Below, piece after piece: positions 7,153 through 16,925 of a stretch of DNA of 64,000 bases. The DNA is taken from assembly GCF_001678675.1 (NCBI RefSeq), contig NZ_LZRN01000001.1:62001-126000 (forward strand). Direction: 5' to 3'. This stretch comes from Gelidibacter algens. Its GTDB lineage: Bacteria > Bacteroidota > Bacteroidia > Flavobacteriales > Flavobacteriaceae. Numbering within the stretch: position 1 is the stretch's first letter; every line of letters starts with the position of its first letter. The notes under the pieces were generated by a model that did not search any database, had not been told where the DNA came from, and saw only the letters and a list, made by a program, of their open reading frames with translations. Position numbers and translations under genes: made by a program.

Positions 7153-7551
7153 ATGAAACGCCTTTTACTAGTATTTACAGTTGTTGCGGCCTCATTCTTG
7201 GCAAGTTGTGAAGATGATCATGGCAGCGAAATAAAAGTGGTGACCCCTGAAGAAATGCAGTCATTAATGGAGTTGGAAGACGTGCAACTGGTAGACGTCA
7301 GATCTGCCAAAGAGCGGGTGGATGGCTTTATCAAGAATTCACAAAATATCGATTTCAATTCTCCAACTTTTGATGAAGACATCCTAAAGTTAGACAAAAC
7401 CAAGCCTGTCATTTTATATTGCCATGCTGGCGGACGTAGCGCAAAATGTGCCAAAAAGCTTCAAGAGGCGGGTTTTATTAAAATATATGATCTTAAAGGT
7501 GGCATCACCCAATGGAAATTTGAAGGCTTTGATTTAGAGTTGGCCAATTAA
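7153..7551 (+). CDS. Rhodanese-like lipoprotein
   Basis: 132 residues with the lipoprotein signal MKRLLLVFTVVAASFLASCEDD. Rhodanese domain: VQLVDVRSAKERVDGFIKNSQNIDF, active loop YCHAGGRSAKCAK and DLKGGITQWKFEG. Probably anchored in the periplasm, downstream of a cytoplasmic paralogue, so the pair could act on both sides of the inner membrane (inference). Confidence 0.92.
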   Translation: MKRLLLVFTVVAASFLASCEDDHGSEIKVVTPEEMQSLMELEDVQLVDVRSAKERVDGFIKNSQNIDFNSPTFDEDILKLDKTKPVILYCHAGGRSAKCAKKLQEAGFIKIYDLKGGITQWKFEGFDLELAN

Positions 7552-7802
7552 ATACTTCCTAGTTTTTTACTCTTATTTTTCTAATGGTGTAGCGTTTCTT
7601 CTTTCGGGCTTATGTTCCCTACATCACCCTCCATCCGCTAATTTTTACGGTAATTCATCGTGGTTTTTGTTGAAAAATAAATACATTAGCCTGTTAAGAT
7701 GTGATGGCTTTTCTATGAGTCGATTAGAAGGGACAGATTCCTGATAATAAATCTTATCTACCATCAAGTTGAAGAACCCATAATTTCCAATAGCTTATAA
7801 AC

Positions 7803-8372
7803 TTGGACCAGCATAAAAATAGAACACTTCGTTTATGGAGAAAGCTTAAGGATGGTGATGTTGAGGCTATGGGTGATCTTTATGATATTTATGCTGATGA
7901 ATTATTTGCATATGGCATGCAGTTTTCGGCCGATAAGGGTCTCGTCATGGATGCCATACACGATTTGTTTTTAAATCTTTACAAATACCGAAAAACGATA
8001 GCCGAAACGGATAATGTTACCTACTATCTGTTCCGTTGCCTCAAAAACAATATTCTTAAAAAAGCGACAAAAGGGCTTTCTCTAGTTGCATATTCTCAAA
8101 ATCATGAATTGAATCATGATGAGCCATCTGTGGAAGAGCACATTTGTGCTAAAGAATTTGAAAACGAACGCGCCTACAAACTTGCAAAGGCCATCACCAG
8201 GTTAAGTAAAAAGCAGAGAAAAGCCCTATCCTTAAGGTTTACAGAAGAACATTCTTACGAGGACATTGCCGCCATTATGGACGTTTCCGTTCAAACTTCA
8301 AGAACAATTATTTATAGGGCTATCAAGACGTTGAGAAAACAGCTCTACCTATTTATGACCTTCTTTTTTTAA
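7803..8372 (+). CDS. ECF-type RNA polymerase sigma factor
   Basis: 189 residues from a TTG start at 7803; no in-frame ATG precedes residue 23, and an in-frame TAG lies 10 bases upstream. Sigma-70 region 2 in VEAMGDLYDIYADELFAYGMQFSADKGLVMDAIHDLFLNLYKYR, and region 4 in ITRLSKKQRKALSLRFTEEHSYEDIAAIMDVSVQTSRTIIYRAIKTLRKQL. Followed by a FecR-type anti-sigma gene and a SusC with an STN domain, the classical trans-envelope signalling arrangement. It therefore probably drives the SusCD locus when the receptor is occupied. Confidence 0.92.
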   Translation: MDQHKNRTLRLWRKLKDGDVEAMGDLYDIYADELFAYGMQFSADKGLVMDAIHDLFLNLYKYRKTIAETDNVTYYLFRCLKNNILKKATKGLSLVAYSQNHELNHDEPSVEEHICAKEFENERAYKLAKAITRLSKKQRKALSLRFTEEHSYEDIAAIMDVSVQTSRTIIYRAIKTLRKQLYLFMTFFF

Positions 8373-8501
8373 AGTTTTTAATCTTTTCAAAAAAAAAGTG
8401 TCTATAAACTAACCCTATCTGACTTACTATAGTAAGACACCCCGTGTTTTGATGTCCACCGTCAAATACAATGTGCTTTAGTAATCTATTTAGATAGTCC
8501 T

Positions 8502-9560
8502 ATGCAAGATCATTCGAAAAATAATATAAATTTTCAACAGCTTTCAAAACATGAGAAAGCTCGTATTAAACAGCGCATCGCCAGTTCAGTGTATGCCTAT
8601 ATAAGACGCCGAAGAACTAAAAAATATGGTTTTGGAATTGTGGCGGCTAGCGTTGTCATGCTCCTTTCTATAGGATTTTTTAACAGTATTAAAGAAGATT
8701 CCTCTATTGAGGTTTTTGCAAAAACCGTAAAAGATCAAAAATCTACTCATAAGGTGCAGTTGGTCTTGAATGATGATCAACAGGTTGAAATAGAAGGAGA
8801 CCACTCGTCAATTAGTTACTCAAGTACGGGAGACGAAGTTAAGATCGGGAAAGAGCAATATGTAAGTCAAAACACTTCAAATTCAGAGACCATCGTATAT
8901 AATACGCTCATCGTTCCTTTTGGTAAGCGTTCAGAAATTGTGTTGTCAGATGGGAGCAAGGTTTGGTTGAATTCTGGTTCAAAGCTGATATTTCCTGCTC
9001 AATTTTCTAAAGATAAACGAGAGGTCTACCTAGAAGGTGAAGCTATTTTTGAAGTGGCACATCGTCAAAAACAGCCATTTTTGGTAACATCTGAACATCA
9101 CGAAATTGAGGTGTTGGGAACGGTTTTCAATATCAGCAACTATAAGGATGATACTGCAATTACTACAGTTCTACAAAGTGGAAGTATTCAAATCAACTTT
9201 ACTGAGGATCAACTTTTCAATGCTGATAAGGCCATTAAAATATCTCCAGGAACACTAGCTTCTTTCAATAAAAATAACAGAGCCATCACCACCAAAACTG
9301 TAGCAACTGAGCCCTATTTTTCATGGCGCAACGGAATTTTTATTTTTAGAAACGACTCGTTAAAATCCATTATGAAAAAAATCTCACGCTACTACAATGT
9401 GGACATTGTGATTAATGATGAACACTTGGCCAACGAAACTTTTTCAGGTTATCTGGATGTCAAGGAAAACATTGAACATGTGATGCAAACTATAAAAGAG
9501 ACAGAATCTTCAAAATTTGAATATGAACTAACGCAAGATAACAAACTCATTATTAACTAA
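8502..9560 (+). CDS. FecR-family anti-sigma factor
   Basis: 352 residues: cytoplasmic N-terminus (about 1-42), one membrane segment YGFGIVAASVVMLLSIGFF, and a periplasmic FecR domain with FGKRSEIVLSDGSKVWLNSGSKLIFP, REVYLEGEAIFEVAHRQKQPFLV and HEIEVLGTVFNISNY. A C-terminal domain (FRNDSLKSIMKKISRYYNVDIVI) is STN-like (DUF4974 type). Sequesters the ECF factor until the SusC STN domain signals. Located between sigma and receptor genes. Confidence 0.93.
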   Translation: MQDHSKNNINFQQLSKHEKARIKQRIASSVYAYIRRRRTKKYGFGIVAASVVMLLSIGFFNSIKEDSSIEVFAKTVKDQKSTHKVQLVLNDDQQVEIEGDHSSISYSSTGDEVKIGKEQYVSQNTSNSETIVYNTLIVPFGKRSEIVLSDGSKVWLNSGSKLIFPAQFSKDKREVYLEGEAIFEVAHRQKQPFLVTSEHHEIEVLGTVFNISNYKDDTAITTVLQSGSIQINFTEDQLFNADKAIKISPGTLASFNKNNRAITTKTVATEPYFSWRNGIFIFRNDSLKSIMKKISRYYNVDIVINDEHLANETFSGYLDVKENIEHVMQTIKETESSKFEYELTQDNKLIIN

Positions 9561-9600
9561 AACCTTATCAGCAATTGAAAAAATAATCTGTAAAAAAAAA

Positions 9601-9626
9601 CTAGAAGATGCGTCAACATCCTCTAG
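9601..9626 (+). promoter_or_regulatory. Hairpin in the SusC 5' untranslated region
   Basis: CTAGAAGATG / CATCCTCTAG with a CGTCAA loop, one mismatch, 56 bases before the SusC start. It is followed by CATTTAAAAAA rather than a T-run, so it is not a standard terminator. It may be a leader structure for post-transcriptional control. Confidence 0.45.
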
Positions 9627-9682
9627 CATTTAAAAAATCAACATTACCGTAAGTCAGCAATATTAACCACTAAAACAAAATT

Positions 9683-12600
9683 ATGAATAAAAATGAGAAC
9701 CTTTATTCTTTTAAAAGGATAAAATCTTTTAGATACTATTTGGTACATATGATGCGAGTTTTCCTCTTATTAGTCACCCTTGGTCTCAGTTCAGCTTTTG
9801 CAAATTTTTCGAAAGCTCAAACCAAGATGGATATCAACGTGAAGGATGTTTCCTTGGAAGAATTATTTAAAGAAATTCAAAACAAGAGCGAGTTTATTTT
9901 CTTTTATAAGGACGATGTTTTGAAACATAAAGTGTCGCTATCATTGAAAAATGCAACTGTAGCAACCATTTTGGATACGGCTTTAAAAAACACCAACCTG
10001 ATCTATAAAATTGATTATAGGCAAGTGGTCATTAAAGAAGATTTGAGTGTTGATGCCAAGCAAATGGCTAACCAAAACCAACAGCAACGTACCATAAAAG
10101 GAAAAGTGTTGGATGAAGCTGGGGTGCCACTTTTGGGAGCCACAGTACAGCTAAAAGGGACAAATAAGGGTGTTACTACAGATTTTGATGGTAATTATGA
10201 ATTGTCCGTTCCAGAAAACGCGACAACTTTAGTCATCTCTTACTTGGGGTTCGTTACTCAGGAAGTCTCCATAGATGGGCAATCAACAATTAACGTTACC
10301 ATGGTGGCTGATAACATGGCTTTGGAAGAAATTGTCGTTATTGGTTATGGTACAGAACGAAAATCATTAATAAGTGATGCCGTTACCGCAATCAGTTCAA
10401 AACAAATTGAAGATTTACCTGTGTCATCAGTAGATGGTATTCTACAAGGACAGGCTTCTGGTGTTCAGGTCATGCAAAACTCAGGAACTCCTGGTGGCGA
10501 AATGTCAGTGCGTATTCGTGGTTTAACGTCTATTAGTGGTTCTAGTCAGCCGCTTTATATTATTGATGGAATTCCAGTAACTACGGGCGATTTTGGACAA
10601 ATTGGCTATTCCGGACAAGGGTCTAGTGCCTTGACTGATTTAAATCCGAGTGATATTGCCTCCATCAGTATCTTAAAAGATGCGTCTGCAACAGCCATTT
10701 ATGGTGCTAGAGCGTCCAATGGTATTGTGTTGATTACCACCAAACGTGGTAAGGCACAACAATCGGTTGTGAGTGTCAACGTGTATTCTGGGGTTCAACG
10801 TGCTTGGAATAAATTGGATATGTTGGATGCAAGACAGTGGATGGACTATAGAAATGATCTCACAGGAACGACCGTTTTTACGCCTGAGCAAATGAACAAC
10901 ATCACTATTGATACCAATTGGCAAGATGTTATTTTTAGAACAGCACCTGTAAGTAGCTATGAGGTTTCTGCAACTGGAGGCTCAGAAAAGACCAAATTTT
11001 TTATCAGTGGAACGTTGTTTGACCAAGAAGGAATTTTGATAGGTACAGATTACCGAAGAATGAACGCACGTGTCAACATTGACCATCAACTTTCAGATAA
11101 GGTAACCATTGGAACCAGTATCGGGTTGACCTATGCTAAAACGGATCGTGTGGAAAGTGACCAAACACTTCATGGGCCGCTTCCAAATGGTATTTCAACA
11201 CCAGCCATTTTTCCTGTTTATAATGAAGACGGGTCTTACAATCAGTCAGGACCTTATTCAAATCCGGTATCTATCGCTAATGAAGCTATTAATGAGAATT
11301 TCTCTTACAGAACTAATTCCAATATCTATATAGACTGGAAAATTATAGAAGATTTGACCTTCTCATCAAAATGGGGTGTTGATTTTTTAAATTTCAGAGA
11401 ACATGGGTATGAATCGACAAGAACGGTACAAGGTGCAAAATATAACGGTCTTGGATTTGAAACGTATAGCAACGTCACCAATGTGGTGTCCAATAACCTT
11501 TTAAAGTATAATAAACAGTTCAATAAACACAAAATAGAAGCTTTGTTAGGGTACAGTTTTGAAAGCTATAGTTACCGTTCCTCTTTTATTAGGGGGCAGG
11601 ATTTTGCGGATGATGATTTAGAATATATAGCTTCTGCAGCGACCATTGTTTCAGCAAGTGCAGGTGCAACTGACACAGGGTTGAGATCTTATTTTGGACG
11701 TTTAAATTACAATTTTGATGATAAGTATATTGCTACGTTTTCAGGACGCTCTGATACGTCAACAAAATTTGGAGAAAATAACAGAACAGGGTTTTTCCCA
11801 GCAGCATCTGTGGCATGGCGTATTATTCAAGAAGATTTTATGGAAAGCCTAACGCCTATTTCTGATTTGAAACTTCGTGTGAGTTATGGTTTGACAGGCA
11901 ACGATGACATCAGTCCATTTTTGTTTTCTGAGCTTTATGGCAACACAGCGTATGGCGGTTTGCCTGCCATCTATCCTAGCAATATTCCCAATCCGGATTT
12001 GAAGTGGGAGAGTACTTCACAGTTAAATATTGGTTTGAATTTAGGCTTGTTTAATGATAGAATTACACTGACTGCTGATTATTATGACAAACAAACCAAT
12101 GATTTGTTATTGAGCCGGCCATTGCCGCCAACCTCTGGTTTTTCATCTATAACAGAAAACGTAGGAAAGGTCGAAAACAAAGGGATTGAAGTGTCATTAT
12201 CCACTCAAAATTTTATTGGCGATTTCACTTGGAACACAACCATGAATATTTCAGGAAACAGAAATAAAGTATTGGAACTCTACAACGGGCAGCCCATTGA
12301 CGATATTGGTCGTGGTGGTAACCGGATTATGGAAGGCCAACCCATTGGTGTTTTCTACAGCTTTAAATCGTTGGGTGTAGATCCTTCCACAGGAGATATT
12401 GTGTATGCCGATACCAATTTTGATGGGGTCATTACCTCTGCCGATAGAACCATTGTTGGGAATCCGCATCCAGATTTTATCTTCGGGTTGACTAATAACT
12501 TTGCTTACAAAGGACTCGATTTAAGTATATTCCTTCAAGGATCCTATGGCAATGATGTATTTCACGGTTCAAGATTGTTTCTGGAATCCCTTCAAGGAGG

Positions 12601-12976
12601 TGATAACCAATTGGAAGCTGTTACCAGACGTTGGCAACAACCAGGGGATATTACAGATATTCCAAGAGCCACTAATGATCCTGTGGCATCTTCTCAAAAC
12701 AAACGTGTCTCTTCAAGGTATATTGAAGATGGCTCCTATTTGAGAGTAAAAAATGTCACATTAGGTTACACTTTAAATACTGACGTTTTAAGAAAAACCT
12801 TCTTTAGCTCTATTCGTGTGTATTTGAGTGCACAGAACTTGTTCACGTTTACAAAATATACAGGTTTGGATCCTGAGGTTAATTACAGAGGTGATGATAA
12901 TTCAGTTATTGGAACTGATTTCTTTACCTATCCGCAGGCGCAAACATTCACTTTAGGTGTTAATTTAAAACTTTAA
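9683..12976 (+). CDS. SusC/RagA-family TonB-dependent outer membrane transporter with STN domain
   Basis: 1097 residues. Signal region about 1-45; STN signalling domain about 47-122 (TKMDINVKDVSLEELFKEIQ, LSLKNATVATILDTAL); carboxypeptidase-D-like domain about 133-212 (GKVLDEAGVPLLGATVQLKG); plug with LEEIVVIGYGTERKS, DLPVSSVDGILQGQASGVQV and PLYIIDGIPV; then a beta-barrel ending TFTLGVNLKL. Energised import of oligomers with the SusD partner that follows 4 bases downstream. The STN domain matches control by the upstream FecR/sigma pair. Downstream peptidases suggest a peptide-like cargo. Confidence 0.96.
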   Translation: MNKNENLYSFKRIKSFRYYLVHMMRVFLLLVTLGLSSAFANFSKAQTKMDINVKDVSLEELFKEIQNKSEFIFFYKDDVLKHKVSLSLKNATVATILDTALKNTNLIYKIDYRQVVIKEDLSVDAKQMANQNQQQRTIKGKVLDEAGVPLLGATVQLKGTNKGVTTDFDGNYELSVPENATTLVISYLGFVTQEVSIDGQSTINVTMVADNMALEEIVVIGYGTERKSLISDAVTAISSKQIEDLPVSSVDGILQGQASGVQVMQNSGTPGGEMSVRIRGLTSISGSSQPLYIIDGIPVTTGDFGQIGYSGQGSSALTDLNPSDIASISILKDASATAIYGARASNGIVLITTKRGKAQQSVVSVNVYSGVQRAWNKLDMLDARQWMDYRNDLTGTTVFTPEQMNNITIDTNWQDVIFRTAPVSSYEVSATGGSEKTKFFISGTLFDQEGILIGTDYRRMNARVNIDHQLSDKVTIGTSIGLTYAKTDRVESDQTLHGPLPNGISTPAIFPVYNEDGSYNQSGPYSNPVSIANEAINENFSYRTNSNIYIDWKIIEDLTFSSKWGVDFLNFREHGYESTRTVQGAKYNGLGFETYSNVTNVVSNNLLKYNKQFNKHKIEALLGYSFESYSYRSSFIRGQDFADDDLEYIASAATIVSASAGATDTGLRSYFGRLNYNFDDKYIATFSGRSDTSTKFGENNRTGFFPAASVAWRIIQEDFMESLTPISDLKLRVSYGLTGNDDISPFLFSELYGNTAYGGLPAIYPSNIPNPDLKWESTSQLNIGLNLGLFNDRITLTADYYDKQTNDLLLSRPLPPTSGFSSITENVGKVENKGIEVSLSTQNFIGDFTWNTTMNISGNRNKVLELYNGQPIDDIGRGGNRIMEGQPIGVFYSFKSLGVDPSTGDIVYADTNFDGVITSADRTIVGNPHPDFIFGLTNNFAYKGLDLSIFLQGSYGNDVFHGSRLFLESLQGGDNQLEAVTRRWQQPGDITDIPRATNDPVASSQNKRVSSRYIEDGSYLRVKNVTLGYTLNTDVLRKTFFSSIRVYLSAQNLFTFTKYTGLDPEVNYRGDDNSVIGTDFFTYPQAQTFTLGVNLKL

Positions 12977-12980
12977 AAAA

Positions 12981-14309
12981 ATGAAGAAGATTATACTCAT
13001 AGCCTTAATCATCGTCACAACATTTTCTTGTGATGTGCTGGAAGTTGAACCGCAAAATTCAATTCCTGCGGCTGAGGCATTTAAAACGAAAGAAGATATT
13101 GACAAGGGTATTTTGGGAGCGTATGCAACATTTCAAAGTTTGAGTTATTACGGCAGAACCTATAGCATTTTTTCAGACCTAGGTGCTGATAATTTAGCCC
13201 ATCCTTTGGCTGCAACAGCCACTGAGTATGCGGAAGTAGATAACAATAATATTTTGCCTGAAAATAGCTCCATAGATGGTATTTGGAGCGTCATTTATGA
13301 CGGCATCAATGTGACCAATAATGTCATTGATAAAGTGCCTGGCATTGCAGATATGACTGACGCTGAAAAGAACAAGGCCTTGGGAGAACTCTATTTTATA
13401 AGAGCCTTAAACCATTTCAACGTTTTGAATTATTTTGGCGCTGTGCCAATTAAGGTAACACCAACGGTAGGTGTTGGTAATTTGGATGTGCCAAGAGATC
13501 CTGTAGAGGCAGTATATAGCCAAATCATCAATGATCTACTGTTTGCCTCAGAGAATCTTCCCACATCAGGCAACAAAGTAAGAACGTCCAAATATGCTGC
13601 AAAAGCATTATTGGCCCGTGTATATTTGTACAAAGGAGAGTATGCGCAAGCCGTAACATTGGCTACTGATGTCATTCAAAACGGAGGGTACACCTTATTA
13701 AGTGATTATGCTGAGGTTTTTGAAGCAGATCAATCTCCAGAATCAATTTTTGAAATCTATTTTTCCCAAACCGAGAGAAACAGGATTGCAGAATATAATT
13801 TTCCAACGGCCTTAAATGGAAGACGGGAAGTGGAACCATCTGCAGATTTGCTTACAGCCTATGAAACCAGTGATGAACGCTATGACGCGACTATCGCTTT
13901 TGCGGGCACTAGTGCTTATGCCATTAAATACGACGATTTAAGCCTTGGAGCCGATAATTTCGTGGTCTTACGGCTGTCAGAAATGTATTTGATAAGAGCG
14001 GAAGCTGAAGCTAATAAAACGACGCCAAATGTGGAGGCTATCCAAAGTGATATCAATCAAATTAGAAATCGTGCAAACCTGTCATCAACCTCTGAAACGT
14101 CTCTAGCGCAATTGCTCAGAATTATTGAAAAGGAGAGACGTGTTGAATTTGCATTTGAAGGCCACCGATGGTTTGACTTGGTAAGAACAGGAAGAGCAAT
14201 TGCTGTACTGCCTAATGTTAACACTGTCAATCAGACCTTGTTTCCAATTCCATCTGATGAAATCCAAACCAATAATGACCCAGGAATGACGCAAAATCCG
14301 GGCTACTAA
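12981..14309 (+). CDS. SusD/RagB-family nutrient-binding lipoprotein
   Basis: 442 residues with lipobox TTFSCDVLEVEPQ. RagB/SusD signatures: AAEAFKTKEDIDKGILGAYATFQS, LGELYFIRALNHFNVLNYFGAVPI, KYAAKALLARVYLYKGEYAQAV (TPR-like helices), and the C-terminal LRLSEMYLIRAEAEA and RIIEKERRVEFAFEGHRWFDLVRTG. Acts as the lid of the SusC barrel at the cell surface. Immediately downstream of SusC in the same transcript. Confidence 0.96.
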   Translation: MKKIILIALIIVTTFSCDVLEVEPQNSIPAAEAFKTKEDIDKGILGAYATFQSLSYYGRTYSIFSDLGADNLAHPLAATATEYAEVDNNNILPENSSIDGIWSVIYDGINVTNNVIDKVPGIADMTDAEKNKALGELYFIRALNHFNVLNYFGAVPIKVTPTVGVGNLDVPRDPVEAVYSQIINDLLFASENLPTSGNKVRTSKYAAKALLARVYLYKGEYAQAVTLATDVIQNGGYTLLSDYAEVFEADQSPESIFEIYFSQTERNRIAEYNFPTALNGRREVEPSADLLTAYETSDERYDATIAFAGTSAYAIKYDDLSLGADNFVVLRLSEMYLIRAEAEANKTTPNVEAIQSDINQIRNRANLSSTSETSLAQLLRIIEKERRVEFAFEGHRWFDLVRTGRAIAVLPNVNTVNQTLFPIPSDEIQTNNDPGMTQNPGY

Positions 14310-14340
14310 ATAACTCATGACCATATTTAAAATAGATCTT

Positions 14341-15693
14341 ATGAAAACTAAATTTCTAAATTACATACTACTAAGTTTCTTCACTTTAGCATTTGTTTCA
14401 TGTCAAAATGATGATGATGTAGTGCCACCACAATCGCAGGCTGAGTTTACAGCTAGCCCGTCAGAAGTTAAGGTAGGCCAAGACATTCAATTTACTAACA
14501 ACTCTCAAAATGCGACAGCCTATTTGTGGAGTTTTGGAGATGGTACGACTTCCAATCAAGTATCACCAAGAAAATCATACCAGTCTAGTGACGTATTTTT
14601 GGTGAGTTTGGTATCCACAGGAGCTGGCGGTTCTACAATTTCCAATATGGAAGTTACGGTAACGCCTGCCAGTGCTTTTACGGTTGCTGATGTGGATGAT
14701 TTGACGGCTAAAATCCCCGTACAATTTACAAACACCTCATTAGGTGCTGCAAGTTACAGTTGGTCTTTTGGAGATGTCAACAACTCAACTTCTACCGAAC
14801 AAAACCCAAACTTTGCTTATCCTTCAGCAGGCACGTATACCGTGAGTCTTACGGCAACAAGTAGTGCTGGTTCCAATACCTTCACCAAAGAGATCATGAT
14901 TGCCGTAGCTCCAGAATCACCTGGTGAGTTATATTACATTGATTTAAGTGATGAGTTTATAAGAAAACTATCTCTTGACGGTTCAGGCACTGTTATGGAT
15001 GTCCTAGATTTAGTAGGTAAAGGCGGTGTAGGCATGGCCTATGATGCGACCAACGAGAAAATTTACTTTAGTGATTTTGACACGTATCCATTTGGAAATA
15101 TTTGGAGAGTCAATCGTGACGGTACTGGTTTAGAAGTTGTTGTTACAAATATTGGAGATCCTTATGCCATCGCCTTAGATGTTGCAGGTAATAAAATGTA
15201 TTGGGTAGATGATGAGGGTAATGTGTCTAGAGCAAACTTAGATGGTACAAGTTTAGAAATAGGAATCTTAAATGTACCAACGGCATCTTGGAGAGCTTTG
15301 GCTTTAGATGTAGAAAACGGAAAGTTGTATGCTTATGATGCCTCCCTTGACGAAAATTTAATTGTTGCAAATCTTGATGGTACTAATCCGCAAATTATCA
15401 TATCAGGAGTTTATGGGTATGCCATTGCTGTAGATACTGTCAATGATAAAATCTATTTTGATGACCAGAATTCGGGAGAACTTAAAATTGCCAATTTGGA
15501 TGGTACTAATATTGAAACCGTTGATACCGATGGGACTCGTATTTACGGGATCCAAATAGATTATGATTCCAACAAACTCTATTGGTCAGGAAGGGATTCT
15601 GGAGAATTATACCGCGCTGATTTGGACGGATCAAACAAAGAAGTTTTAAAATCTGGTTTAGGTAGTGTAAGAGGCATTGTATTAATTAAATAA
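14341..15693 (+). CDS. PKD and YWTD-repeat surface lipoprotein (first copy)
   Basis: 450 residues from the ATG at 14341, which gives a proper lipoprotein signal (...FFTLAFVSCQNDDD). Two PKD-like domains (FTASPSEVKVGQDIQFTNNS with WSFGDGTT; SYSWSFGDVNNST), then a beta-propeller of LDL-receptor YWTD type repeats (NKMYWVDDEGNVSRANLDGT, GKLYAYDASLDENLIVANLDGT, NKLYWSGRDSGELYRADLDGS). Probably a surface binding protein of the SusCD system, in the position where glycan-binding lipoproteins usually sit. Ligand unknown. Confidence 0.88.
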   Translation: MKTKFLNYILLSFFTLAFVSCQNDDDVVPPQSQAEFTASPSEVKVGQDIQFTNNSQNATAYLWSFGDGTTSNQVSPRKSYQSSDVFLVSLVSTGAGGSTISNMEVTVTPASAFTVADVDDLTAKIPVQFTNTSLGAASYSWSFGDVNNSTSTEQNPNFAYPSAGTYTVSLTATSSAGSNTFTKEIMIAVAPESPGELYYIDLSDEFIRKLSLDGSGTVMDVLDLVGKGGVGMAYDATNEKIYFSDFDTYPFGNIWRVNRDGTGLEVVVTNIGDPYAIALDVAGNKMYWVDDEGNVSRANLDGTSLEIGILNVPTASWRALALDVENGKLYAYDASLDENLIVANLDGTNPQIIISGVYGYAIAVDTVNDKIYFDDQNSGELKIANLDGTNIETVDTDGTRIYGIQIDYDSNKLYWSGRDSGELYRADLDGSNKEVLKSGLGSVRGIVLIK

Positions 15694-15789
15694 AAGACTA
15701 TGAAATGGCCATTATCAAATTCGGAAATCGAACGATATGATCAATAGGACATTCCATCTGACCATAAAAAAATCAATAAAACATAACAG

Positions 15790-16920
15790 ATGAAAAATTT
15801 AGTTATAATAACCTTAATGTTGACCCTTGGAGTAGGCTTTCAGTCGTGTAGTGATGATGATTTTCCGGTACCTCCAGCAAGTACGGTGCCTTCATTTACT
15901 TACAATATAAGTAACGACGAGTTTGCACCGGCAACGGTAAGTTTCAGCAACACCTCTATTGTTCCAGAAACTGTTGGTACTGCCACCTATTATTGGAATT
16001 TTGGAGATGGCGAATCGTCTTCAGAAGCCAATCCTACCTATGTGTATGATGAAGCTGGAGCGTATGTGGTTAATTTGGTGGTGACTACTTCACAATCTTT
16101 AGAAATAAAGAAGTCTTCACAAACCATCGTCATTAAAGACCCGAATGCTACCGGAACGCCAATTTATTATACGGACGGTGCTCAAGTGTATCAAGGTCTT
16201 ATCAATACGCAAGCCCCAATTTTTACACCGCTCAGTGGTGTAGCGCCGCAATCGTCTTACGGCATGGTGATGGATACGTTAAATCTTAAATTATACATTA
16301 GTGATTATGACGCTGACAAAATCTATAGAGCCAATTTAGACGGCAGTAATTTTGAAGATTTTAGAACAGGCCTAAACAGTCCTAACGGAATGGCTATCGA
16401 CTATCAGGAAAATCAAATCTATTTTGATAGTAGTGATGGTATCCAACGAGCAGATTTAGATGTTACAGACCTTTCACAGAAAGAAGATTTTGTTTCAGGT
16501 CAAGCAAATGATCCTGACGGTGTGAGTATTGATGTTCAAAACCGAAAACTCTACTGGATTAATTATGATGGTGGTGTGTGGTCTAAAAATCTGGACGGCA
16601 CAGGAGAAGCGGAGATTATTCCAGGTGTTGAAGGTGGTAGTATCTTAGTGGTGGGCAATCGTATTTATTATGATGAGTTTGTGGCTTCTGGAGATATCAG
16701 GTTGAAATCGGCTAATTTGGATGGTACTGGTGTGACCACCATTGCTGTAGGAATTACAAGAGTTGTTTATGGTTTGGCATATGATGCCAACGCACAGAAA
16801 CTATATTGGGGAGACCGAAATAATGATACGATGATGCGCGCTAATTTAGATGGCTCAAATGCCGAAGTTTGGTACCAAGCCACTAGTGATACAAGAGGTA
16901 TTGTCATAGGAAAACAATAA
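15790..16920 (+). CDS. PKD and YWTD-repeat surface lipoprotein (second copy)
   Basis: 376 residues; signal with lipobox GVGFQSCSDDD. One PKD domain (ATYYWNFGDGESSSEANPTYVYDEAG), then YWTD-like repeats (LKLYISDYDADKIYRANLDGS, NQIYFDSSDGIQRADLD, RKLYWINYDGGVWSKNLDGT, QKLYWGDRNNDTMMRANLDGS). Paralogue of the preceding gene with one PKD domain fewer. In the same operon, 5 bases before the S51 peptidase gene. Confidence 0.88.
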   Translation: MKNLVIITLMLTLGVGFQSCSDDDFPVPPASTVPSFTYNISNDEFAPATVSFSNTSIVPETVGTATYYWNFGDGESSSEANPTYVYDEAGAYVVNLVVTTSQSLEIKKSSQTIVIKDPNATGTPIYYTDGAQVYQGLINTQAPIFTPLSGVAPQSSYGMVMDTLNLKLYISDYDADKIYRANLDGSNFEDFRTGLNSPNGMAIDYQENQIYFDSSDGIQRADLDVTDLSQKEDFVSGQANDPDGVSIDVQNRKLYWINYDGGVWSKNLDGTGEAEIIPGVEGGSILVVGNRIYYDEFVASGDIRLKSANLDGTGVTTIAVGITRVVYGLAYDANAQKLYWGDRNNDTMMRANLDGSNAEVWYQATSDTRGIVIGKQ

Positions 16921-16925
16921 GAAAG

